Source: Zygnema cylindricum (lineage: Eukaryota; Streptophyta; Zygnematophyceae; Zygnematales; Zygnemataceae). From it: DNA of 62,000 nucleotides. Below the pieces are notes generated by a model. That model saw only the letters and a list, made by a program, of their open reading frames with translations. It was not told the DNA's origin and did no database searches. Made by a program: the position numbers and the translations under genes. The stretch spans positions 1 to 62,000 of the forward strand of contig JBBHKE010000906.1 of assembly GCA_037447655.1 (NCBI GenBank), in the 5' to 3' direction. Within the stretch, counting starts at the first letter, position 1. Every line of letters begins with the position of its first letter. Positions 48,633 through 57,362 of the stretch are shown piece by piece.

Positions 48633-49291
48633 TGTCCAAGCTCCTCCACTCCTTGCAAATCCTCCATTCCTTTCACACGTGTCAATCTTAAATTCAAGTC
48701 CAAATCTTCCAATAGGTCATCAGAATTCCAAAACTGCTCCAATATACTCTTCTTGTCTCTCTCCCCTACCACCTCCGTCTCAAATTGCAGAACACGGAGC
48801 TTGAAAACATCCGTCTCTCTCGTCCCTACCGCTCTCTCCTCTCCCTCCTCCTCTCTCTTCTTTGCCTCTCCCTTCCCTCTCTCCTTCAAATCCTGCACCG
48901 CTTTGTATCCTTCCCTCTCCGGATTTCTTCCCTGTTCCTCCTCTCCTCCAATTCTGGTAACAAAGGATTTCTCCGTTCTCTCTTCCCTCACATTCTCTCT
49001 CTCTCTCAAACCTCTCCTTCCTTTCTCAATCCTATCCACACTATAATAAAACTTTTCAGTAACAGCCTGCCTAGTTTTACCTCCTTCTAATCCACCTTCC
49101 AGAAACTCTTTCAAAGTTCTAAAGCTGCCACGTGTCGTTTTCACACCAGAACACGTCAGCTTCTCATCTTCTCTCCCTTTTAATTCTCGTACTATATTTT
49201 TCTTCCCTCTCCCCCATTTTTTCTTGCTATGAGATTCGAGAAGACATAATACGACAACTAAACTACACAAATAGAATACACATTTCTTCAT
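48633..49291 (-). CDS. First exon of an unrecognised secretory or membrane-anchored protein
   Basis: From Met 49291 the minus strand gives MKKCVFYLCSLVVVLCLLES, a typical signal peptide or signal anchor: two Lys, then about 15 hydrophobic residues. About 200 strongly charged residues follow (Glu/Lys/Arg-rich) with repeated REERTEK and EEEGEERA-like helices and a C-terminal part VFKLRVLQFETEV, then EDLDLNLRLTRVKGMEDLQG. The open frame passes a strong splice donor (CTTGGACAG then GTGAGACG) at 48633/48632 and stops 24 bp later, so I end the exon at the donor (phase 2). The acidic helical region after a signal peptide is reminiscent of ER chaperone cofactors, but I cannot assign a family. Downstream exons were not found. 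Confidence 0.5.
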
Positions 49292-49528
49292 TATCTTGGA
49301 AAAATAGAAAAACGGGGTGTAAAACTGCAGCAGCAATAGTAAATCAATAGAAATAGAGAAACAAGGAGGTACCGAACCTCCGCCGCACGGTTGCCGCCAT
49401 GACTCCGAAGGTTACACGTGTGAAATTAGGTCAATGAGGTTGAGGAGCAAGTGCAGCTCCCACAAGTTCCTCTGACCAGCATTTGAAATTTGAATCGAGC
49501 AATGGAACAGCAACAATAGAATACAGTA

Positions 49529-50023
49529 CACCGCGAATCGTAATTAGAGTAAATTACTCTAATTCGGTCGCTCGAAATTTCGACTCTATCACATCAAATA
49601 GAGTAGATTATTCTAATTTTTTCATTATTCTATTTAAGGTAAAGTTTAATTAGCGTTTTTAATTCTAATATATGTTCGTTTTAAATAGTGTGGAGTACGG
49701 ATGACATCCGTCCGTGCAAAATTGTACTTTTATAAATGTAAAAGTACAAATAATGATTTAATACAGGCCATTATCATGTAACTGCGTTTTAACAATCCGC
49801 GCAGTGAAAACGTCATAGTGACGATAAACTGTACGTTTTGTCAGATTCTGTACGAATACCTTATTTACAGTAGAGGATATTAACTTGCCAAATTAGGCAC
49901 CGCATAAATTAGAGTAAATTCTCTGAAACAGTTCTATCACATAAATTAGAGTAAATTACTCTAATTATTTTTTTCTCTTTTTTTACTCTAATTTTTTCAT
50001 TACTCTAATTACGATGCGCGGTG
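49529..50023. mobile_element. TA-MITE M1 (long type)
   Basis: Begins CACCGCGAATCGTAATTAGA, ends with the inverted motif GATGCGCGGTG, flanked by TA (49527-49528 and 50024-50025). Rich in TTAGAGTAA words. It is the inverted copy of M2, which starts at the shared TA. Confidence 0.8.
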
Positions 50024-50025
50024 TA

Positions 50026-50498
50026 CACGGCGAATCGTAATTAGCGTAATGAAAAAATTAGAGTACAAAAACTTAAAAACAAAATTAGAGTAATGAACGC
50101 TACTTTATGTGATAAAGCTGTTTAAACTATGAAGTTTACTCTAATTTATTTAAGTACTCTAATTTGGCAGCCATATCCTCTACTGTAAATAAGGTATTTG
50201 TACAGAATTTGGCAAACGCATTTTTTATGTCACTATGATTGCACTACGCGGTTTGTTAAGACGCAGTTATGATAACGGCCGGTATTAATCATTATTTGTA
50301 CTTTTAATTAAAAAGTACAATTTTGCACGGTCAGAGATCGTCCGTACTCCACGCTATTTAAAACGAATCTAATTAGAATTGAAAGCTAAACTTTACCAAA
50401 TAGAATAAAAAAATTATAATCATTTACTCTATTTCATGTGATAGAGTCGAAATTTCGAGCGACCAAATTAGAGTAATTTACTCTTACGATTCGCGGTG
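50026..50498. mobile_element. TA-MITE M2, head-to-head with M1
   Basis: Reverse complement of M1 over nearly its full length, ending TTACGATTCGCGGTG and followed by TA. M1 and M2 share the TA at 50024-50025, making a palindrome of about 970 bp. Confidence 0.8.
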
Positions 50499-50505
50499 TA
50501 CAGTA

Positions 50506-51233
50506 CACCGTCAATCGCTATTAGAGTAAAGAAATAAATAGCGTAAACAAAATTTAAGTGTTATTAACACTAATCGGGATTTTTTTTTTTTTTAAATATA
50601 TATATACTAATTAATCCCTAACTGTATTTTGGGTTGTCCTGAATAATAAGTACACCATGAATCGTTATTAGCCTTATGTACACTATATCGGCACCCAATT
50701 TTTGACATTGATACCTTAAATATAATAAATTACACTATTTAATAACGTGGACCATAATCTGCCACGTCTGGCACTAAACTAGAATGAATGACGCTAATTT
50801 ATTCTTTACACTAATAATTTCTATACGCTAATAACGATTCAAGGTGTACCCGCCCTTTCGATGTCTACATTAGTATGTGTATCCGTACAAAATCTGACAA
50901 TTCGTACGGCACACGTTCACACGGCACGACGATATATAAGGAACGTGATTATTGTCGACGAGTTTGCGCTCTTTCTTCCAGGCACATATCATGTGCGCAA
51001 TAATGTTAAGTGTCTTTTATGCCTTTGTAATTCAAAAGTACCATTTCATACGGAGATACCCGTCCGACGCACACATATTTCCATCACAGTGTACTTCCAC
51101 TATTAACGCTAATTGAAAAAAAAACCTAATTAGAATAATGGAAAAAATATAATTATGGATTGCATTTCTGGTTTTTTTTTTTTTTTTAAGGGCACCGAAT
51201 TGGCGTTATATACACTAATAGCGATTGACGGTG
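50506..51233. mobile_element. TA-MITE M3, interrupted by E1
   Basis: Ends CACCGTCAATCGCTATTAGA and TAGCGATTGACGGTG, flanked by TA. Same family as M11 (54422-54965), which is in the opposite orientation and lacks the E1 insertion. Non-coding. Confidence 0.82.
50653..50846. mobile_element. TA-MITE E1 nested in M3
   Basis: 194 bp, CACCATGAATCGTTATTAGC to CGATTCAAGGTG. The uninterrupted counterpart in M11 reads AATAAGTACCCGCCC. Here it reads AATAAGTA, then the element, then TACCCGCCC. TA is thus duplicated on insertion. Same small family as M6, M7 and M10. Confidence 0.88.
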
Positions 51234-51247
51234 TACACTGTACAGTA

Positions 51248-52727
51248 CACCGTGAATCGTAATTAGAGTAAATTACTCTAATTCGTTCGCTCGAAATTTC
51301 GACTAAATCATGTTAAATAGAGTAAATGATTCTAATTTTTTCATTATTCTATTTAAGGTAAAGTTTAATTAGCGTTTTTAATCCTAATATAGGTTCGTTT
51401 TAAATAGTGTGTAATACGGACGACCCCCGACCGTGCAAAATTGTACTTTATTAAGTAAAAAAGTACAAATAATGATTTAATACAGGCCGTTATCATATAA
51501 CTACGTTTTAACCATAGTTGTTCAAATCGCGCGATTTTTTCCTTTTTTGGGATTGAAACGTATAATTCGTGACTTTTGAAAAAATCGTAAAAAAAACGTG
51601 TACTGTAAACTGAAACTGAAATTTTACGGAAACCTGTAAACTAATTACTGCAACTGTAAGATTTTTTACGGATATGTACGGAATAAAACAGGAAATATGC
51701 GTCGCACTTATTGGTACTTTCTGTTCAGTGAACTGAACAAAAATACCACGGAATCTATACGTTATATAATCGAAAATGTACGGACATTTTCGAAAAGAGA
51801 CGTTGAACGTCATAATCATTTCGCGCGTTCAGTTTGAAATTTGTACGGGCGTCTTCTTCAATTTTTTTTGAAAGAAGACGCCATGGAACAGAGACAAAAT
51901 TGCTAAAAAATCTATTTTCGTAGCATTCGAACCCGGGTACGTTATCTGCGAATCATATCCTAAGATGAACGACAGGACTACCATTTGGTAAAGTCATTCC
52001 GTTTCCAAAAACATCGTGATAAAAAGTTTAACGAGTTTATTTGTTTACCGCTCATTAAACGGGTAAAAATTGCAAACTGCGTTATATGTAATAGTTTTTT
52101 GTTTTTTTATGTACGGAATAGTACGGAAGGAAATTCATTAACGGTTTTTTGCGATTTGATCAGAAGGTTCAATGCGTTTGTTACGTATAATTCGTGACGT
52201 ACGGTATGTTCGCACTAATCGCCGTGAACAACTATGGTTTTAACAAACCGCGTAGTGCAAACGTCATAGTGACGATAAACTGTACATTTAGCCAAATTCT
52301 GTAAGAATACCTTATTTACAGTAGAAGATATTAGTTTTGACGTCATTATGACGTTAGTATTATTTGTCGCGCTGAATGTCAGTTAACGTTCACACTGACG
52401 ATGATGTTGTCGACGGACGAGAGTCATGCGAACGGCTTTTTTTCGATGTGACTCATTTTCGTTTAGTGCGATTTCACGTGCGAGCGCGATTCTATTAAAT
52501 CATTATTTGTACCTTTTTACTTCAAAAAGTACAGATTTGCACGGTCGAACGTCGTCCGTACTCCATACTATTTAAAACGAACCTATATTACAAATTTTTA
52601 CGCTAATTAAACATCACCTAAATTAGAATAATGAAAAAAATAGAATCGTTTACTCTATTTGATGTCATAGAGTCGAAATTTCGAGCGACCGAATTAGAGT
52701 AATCTACTCTAGTTACGATTCGCGGTG
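51248..52727. mobile_element. TA-MITE M4, interrupted by a hAT element
   Basis: Starts CACCGTGAATCGTAATTAGA and ends TACGATTCGCGGTG. Its terminal 260 bp match M1/M2 (TCGAAATTTCGACT near both ends). About 748 bp without the 732-bp hAT insertion and its duplication. Confidence 0.78.
51513..52236. mobile_element. hAT element A with perfect 8-bp duplication
   Basis: 724 bp with ends CATAGTTGTTCA and TGAACAACTATG, flanked by GTTTTAAC on both sides (51505-51512 and 52237-52244). Inside M4 this splits a sequence that is continuous in M1. No transposase; one 103-codon frame has no resemblance to any family I know. The left end recurs at 55557. Confidence 0.88.
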
Positions 52728-52749
52728 TCCTGTACACCGTGAATCATTA

Positions 52750-53288
52750 CACCGTGAATCGTTATTCGCGTAAAGGTTTCTTTAGCGTGTAGGAACAATT
52801 ACCGTTATTTACGCTAATTGAGAATTTTGATTTTTTCAAAAAAAGCGTAAATACTAGATATTTACTTATACTAATTTGGATTTAAAAAAAATTATACACC
52901 CGCCCCAAACTTGTTTACACTATTATAGGTTCTGTTCAAAATTTGACAAATTGTACACAAATCGTACGTTCACACCGTCGAAACGCGGTTGCCGGACGAA
53001 TATGTGAGAATGTGATTTTTGACAACTCGATTGCTTCCCCTTTTTAGAGCGCATATTCTCATGCGTCCGTGGTTACTAAAACCCATTAAATATACTTTCT
53101 CACTTAAAAAGGTACATTTGTGTACGGTCTGACACCAACCGTACAACACTCTATTTCGATGATAAAAATTGGAAAAGAACCCTAAATGCCGTAAAAGAAA
53201 AAAAAGAATAATTTATGCTATTTAAGAATTTGGGGAAAAAAAAAGGTACCTTAAATAGCGTCCATTACGCCAATACCGATTCACGGTG
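52750..53288. mobile_element. TA-MITE M5
   Basis: CACCGTGAATCGTTATTCGC to CCGATTCACGGTG, 539 bp. The inverted copy M12 (54983-55522) shares the interior (ATTCTCATGCGTCCG and CGTTCACACCGTC regions). A stray 13-bp end, CACCGTGAATCAT, sits just before it (52735-52747). Confidence 0.8.
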
Positions 53289-53290
53289 TT

Positions 53291-53473
53291 GTAGACTAAA
53301 GAAATGATTAGTGTCAAAAATTAATTAGTGTCACTGATGCTAATTTAGTGCCAGCCACGTGGCAGATTGTAGTCCACGTCCTTAAATAGTATAGTTTATT
53401 ATATTTAAGGTATCAATGTCAAATTTTTGGGGCGCCGATATAGAGTACATAAGTCTAATAACGATTCGCGGTG
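53291..53473. mobile_element. TA-MITE M6, left end truncated
   Basis: Inverted member of the E family (GGCAGATTGTAGTCCACGT, then TTATATTTAAGGTATCAATG), ending CGATTCGCGGTG. The left terminal motif is missing, probably lost at the junction with M5. Confidence 0.75.
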
Positions 53474-53480
53474 TACTGTA

Positions 53481-53673
53481 CACCGTGAATCGTTATTAGC
53501 CTTATGTACGCTATATCGGCACCCCAAAATTTTGACATTGATACCTTAAATATAATAAATTACACTTTTTAAGGACGTGGACCATAATCTGCCACGTCTC
53601 TCGGAACTAAATTAGAATGAATGACGCTAATTTTTTCTTTACACTATCTATACGCTAATAACGATCCAAGGTG
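53481..53673. mobile_element. TA-MITE M7 (E family)
   Basis: 193 bp, CACCGTGAATCGTTATTAGC to CGATCCAAGGTG, flanked by TA, same orientation as E1 and about 90% similar by eye. Confidence 0.85.
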
Positions 53674-53779
53674 TAGTTAAAATGTGCGAAAACGATTGGA
53701 AACGGTCGTACTGGTTTTTCGAGATAATGCGCGTATAGTACGCTAGAGTGACATACAACGTTTTCAACAGATTTCAGTA

Positions 53780-53977
53780 CACCGCCAATCGCTATTAGAG
53801 TCAAGGATTAAATAGCGTAAATAAATAATTAGCGTTATTTATTCTTATTTAGTGCCTGAGATGTGGCAGATTATTGTCCACTTACTTAAATAGCGTTATT
53901 AATTCTATTTCAGATTTTGGGGTCAAAATTTAGGGGCACCGTATTAGCGTTATATACTCTAATAGCGATTGGCGGTG
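53780..53977. mobile_element. TA-MITE M8
   Basis: 198 bp, CACCGCCAATCGCTATTAGA to GCGATTGGCGGTG, TA on both sides. The interior is related to the E family through GTGGCAGATTATTGTCCAC. Confidence 0.85.
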
Positions 53978-53984
53978 TACAGTA

Positions 53985-54192
53985 CACCGTGAATCGCTAT
54001 TAGCGTTTAGAAATAGATAGCGTTATGAAACAAATAGCATTATCCACGCTATTTGGGAATTTATGGGTTTTGAAGGAAATCATTTACTCTAATTTGTTTT
54101 TTGAAGCTTTTTTATTAATTCTATTTGAGAATTTGGGTAAAAAAACGGGGTACCGCAATTAGAGTCATTGACGCTAATAGCGATTCACGGTG
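53985..54192. mobile_element. TA-MITE M9
   Basis: 208 bp, CACCGTGAATCGCTATTAGC to GCGATTCACGGTG, TA on both sides; only 7 bp from M8. Confidence 0.85.
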
Positions 54193-54220
54193 TACTGAAA
54201 AGTCAGACTACTGGACAGTA

Positions 54221-54419
54221 CACCTTGAATCGTTATTAGCGTATAGAAATTATTAGTGTAAAGAAAAAATTAGCGTCATTCATTCTAGTTTAGTGCCAGG
54301 AGACGTGGCAGATTATGGTCCACGTTATTAAATAGTGTAATTTATTATATTTAAGGTATCAATGTCAAAATTTTAGGGTGCCGATATAGCGTACATGAGG
54401 CTAATAACGATTCACGGTG
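54221..54419. mobile_element. TA-MITE M10 (E family, inverted)
   Basis: 199 bp, CACCTTGAATCGTTATTAGC to CGATTCACGGTG; shares its right TA with M11. Confidence 0.85.
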
Positions 54420-54421
54420 TA

Positions 54422-54965
54422 CACCATCAATCGCTATTAGAGTATATAACGCCAATTCGGTACCCTTTTTAAAAAAAAAAAACTCGAAATACAATCCATA
54501 ATTCTATTTTTTCCATTATTCTAATTAGGATTTTTTTTCAATTAGCGTTAATAATGGAAGTACACTGCGATGGAAATAGTGTGGCGGACGGCAGGATATT
54601 TCCGTACTAAATGGTACTTTTTAAATTACAAAGGCATAAAATGACACTTAACATTATTGCGCACACATGTGAATGTGCACTAGAAGAAAGACACGCAAAC
54701 TCGTCGAAAAAAATCACTTTCTCATATGTTCGTACGTCGACCGTGTGAATAGCGGGACGGCGTACGAATTGTCAGATTTTGTAAGTTTACACATATTACT
54801 GTAGACATCGAAAGGGCGGGTACTTATTATTCAGGACAACCCAAATTACAGTTAGGGATTAACTAGTATATATATATATATATTTTTGAATTCTCGATTA
54901 GTGTTAATAACACTAATTGTTTTCTTACGCTATTTATTCCTTTACTCTAATAGCGATTGACGGTG
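54422..54965. mobile_element. TA-MITE M11, inverted copy of M3 without insertion
   Basis: 544 bp, CACCATCAATCGCTATTAGA to TAGCGATTGACGGTG. Supplies the empty site for E1 at GGCGGGTACTTATTATTCAG (near 54816). Confidence 0.85.
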
Positions 54966-54982
54966 TACTGTACTGTAGAGTA

Positions 54983-55522
54983 CACCGCCAATTGTTATTA
55001 GCGTTGTGTACGCTAATTCCGTCCCGCTTTTGTTTTTTTTTATTCTCCATTAGTGTAGTTCATTCTATTTTTTTCTTTATTCTATTTAGGGTTATTTTCA
55101 GTACGCTTTCTCTTAAATAGAGTGGTGTACGGTCATTGTCAGACCGTACATACATGTACCTTTTTAAGTTAAGAAGTACAATAAATTAGTTTTAGTAACC
55201 GCGGACGCATGAGAATGTGCGTTCTAAAAAGGAAAAAAATCCAGGTCGTAAAAAATCCCGCTCGCACATATTCGTCCGACAGCCGCGTTTTGACCGTGTG
55301 AATGTATGATTTGTGTACAATTTGTCAGATTTTGTACGGAGACCTATATTAGTGTAAGCATGTTTGTTACCGACATTTTTTTTTTCAAAGATCTAAATTA
55401 CCATAACCAAACAATTAGAATGTATGATTTTTTCCAAAATTTTCAAATTCTTAAATAGCGTACACCACGGTAATTATTTTTAAACGCTAAAAAAACTTAC
55501 ACGCTAATAACGATTGGCGGTG
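54983..55522. mobile_element. TA-MITE M12, inverted copy of M5
   Basis: 540 bp, CACCGCCAATTGTTATTAGC to CGATTGGCGGTG, TA on both sides. Confidence 0.83.
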
Positions 55523-55556
55523 TACTGTACTTTAGTGGTATTAATATTTAAACATA

Positions 55557-55986
55557 GTTGTTCAAATCGCGCTATTTTTCCATTTTTTCCGATTTTTACG
55601 TATTATGCGATACTTTCGGAAAAATCGTAAAAAAGCGCGATGTACTTTTTGTCCGGTAAACACAACGGGCAATTTACGGAAACACTACGTTGATTTCACA
55701 GTTATTGTACAGTTTTGTACGTTAAATGTACGATTTTGACGAAAATATACGTTGCACTTCGTAGTACTTTTTGTCCGGTAAACTGAACTTAAATTTTACG
55801 CGAAAGACCATAACTAAAAGAGACGGTATATAAAGTACTATTATATAGCGTACTATGCTTTTCCACTTATCGCCGATAAGGAATTTGTTGGTCTCTGAGC
55901 GATATATCGGTACCCCTGACCGTTCCATAATTAATAACAATCGTGTCGGTGCTATCGCGATAAATTTCTTGCCGATACACAACACT
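55557..55986. mobile_element. Composite of hAT element A (left) and element B (right) ends
   Basis: The left part starts CATAGTTGTTCAAATCGCGC like element A (51513). From about 55800 the sequence matches the right end of element B (35060-35195), finishing CCGATACACAACACT. No matching 8-bp duplication flanks it. Either a recombinant element or two truncated insertions side by side. Confidence 0.65.
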
Positions 55987-55987
55987 A

Positions 55988-56183
55988 CACCGCGAATCGT
56001 TATTAGCGTCAAGTTTTTTTCGCCACTTAAAACATCTTTTCTCCGTACACACTTGTTGGATTTTCAATTTGAAACCGCCAATCGGAAGCTGAACCGTCAG
56101 ATCCACAATCCGACAAGTGTGTACAGAAAAAATATGTTTTAAGTGGCGAAAAAAAACCTTGACGCTAATATCGATTCACGGTG
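55988..56183. mobile_element. TA-MITE M13, fold-back type
   Basis: 196 bp, CACCGCGAATCGTTATTAGC to CGATTCACGGTG, TA on both sides. The arms are complementary for about 85 bp (CGCCACTTAAAACAT against ATGTTTTAAGTGGCG), leaving a short loop. Confidence 0.87.
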
Positions 56184-56343
56184 TACTGTTTTCGTTTAAA
56201 ACGTCCGCATGACATCAGTATATAAATAAGAGAACGTTGTTCACCCCTCCGGAAATCCTTATATAGGCGATGTGTCTGTCTTGGTTTTTTTTTCCGTCAC
56301 ACGCAGTACGGACGGCTGTACCGGGGGCACAATGAAGCGCTGC

Positions 56344-57310
56344 TGTAACAGGATCTCTTACCTCTCAGAAAATCCCATTACTACAAACAATTTCAACCAC
56401 ACATTCCACACATTGGAAAATACACATCCACATTGGAAAACACTCACATTAGGATAAACTTTAAATTAGAAGAAGCTTCTGTCCACATAACATTAGCTTG
56501 GTCTCTTGCCCTCGTGGCTCAACCCTTCAAATTAAAGTGTTTCCTCTACTCTCCACTCTTAATAATTCTATCTCTTAACTACTAAAACACTATTTTGTTA
56601 GTAAGAGATTTCAATGCAAAATGCCTTTTCTCCAATTTGGTATTAATCGCTCAGGACCAAGATCAGCCGGAATTTCCACAAACTTTTCCCAAAGGAAAAG
56701 ATGTCTACTCTCCTCCTACACTTCACTATTTATCCATTGTCGCCTTGGACTTGCGAGGCGAGAGTTAACGCTCAGTTGAACATGCTTTTACCTGGGCCAA
56801 TCATTGATCAGCAAGGACTCGGACTGACCAATGCAAAAGCGTGCGAAATCTCCCACTAACTACGTAGCATTTACTTACCAATCAAACACTACATTTTTCT
56901 ACGTAGCATTTACGTGCAAAAGTGCACGCAAATCGAAACGCGACTTCGCACGATCGTGCGTCGCGAATTTAACTTGCGAAACTACCTACGAAACTTAGAA
57001 AATGGAATTATAATGTTTCGTACTAAAAATCGTACGAAATGAACCATAATAGGTACCAAACCACTATTAGTACTTTATATAGACGTACGCGTTAAATTCC
57101 GCGACTACTTTGACCCTTAACCCGTTTGAATGTTACCCACCTATTATTTTGACCCCTAGTTGTCACCTAAATATACCCATCGCTATATCTTTTGAAATAG
57201 GACTCTAAATCGCGCGATTCTTTCGTGGACGTCCACCAAATTTAGTACTCTATATTCATAACACCTAAATACCCCTTTACAAACAAGTTCAATCTGCTGT
57301 TATTGTTACA
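56344..57310 (-). repeat. Probable 3' LTR of gypsy element 1
   Basis: On the minus strand it would start TGTAACAATAACAG at 57310, directly after a polypurine tract, and end GATCCTGTTACA at 56344. The right boundary is well supported by the tract. The left one rests only on the TGTAACA/TGTTACA symmetry. The other LTR lies outside the window. Confidence 0.55.
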
Positions 57311-57330
57311 TCATCCCCTCCTTATTTTTA
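57311..57330 (-). other. Polypurine tract of gypsy element 1
   Basis: Minus strand TAAAAATAAGGAGGGGATGA directly precedes the TGTAACA that opens the proposed 3' LTR. Confidence 0.75.
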
Positions 57331-57362
57331 ACTTACCTCAGTTAAAACTCTTTGATTCTCAA

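Noticed and set aside
51905-51990. Possible tRNA or SINE on the minus strand (GGGTTCGAATGC resembling a B box)
   Set aside because: The T-arm stem does not pair and no acceptor stem is present; it lies inside hAT element A.
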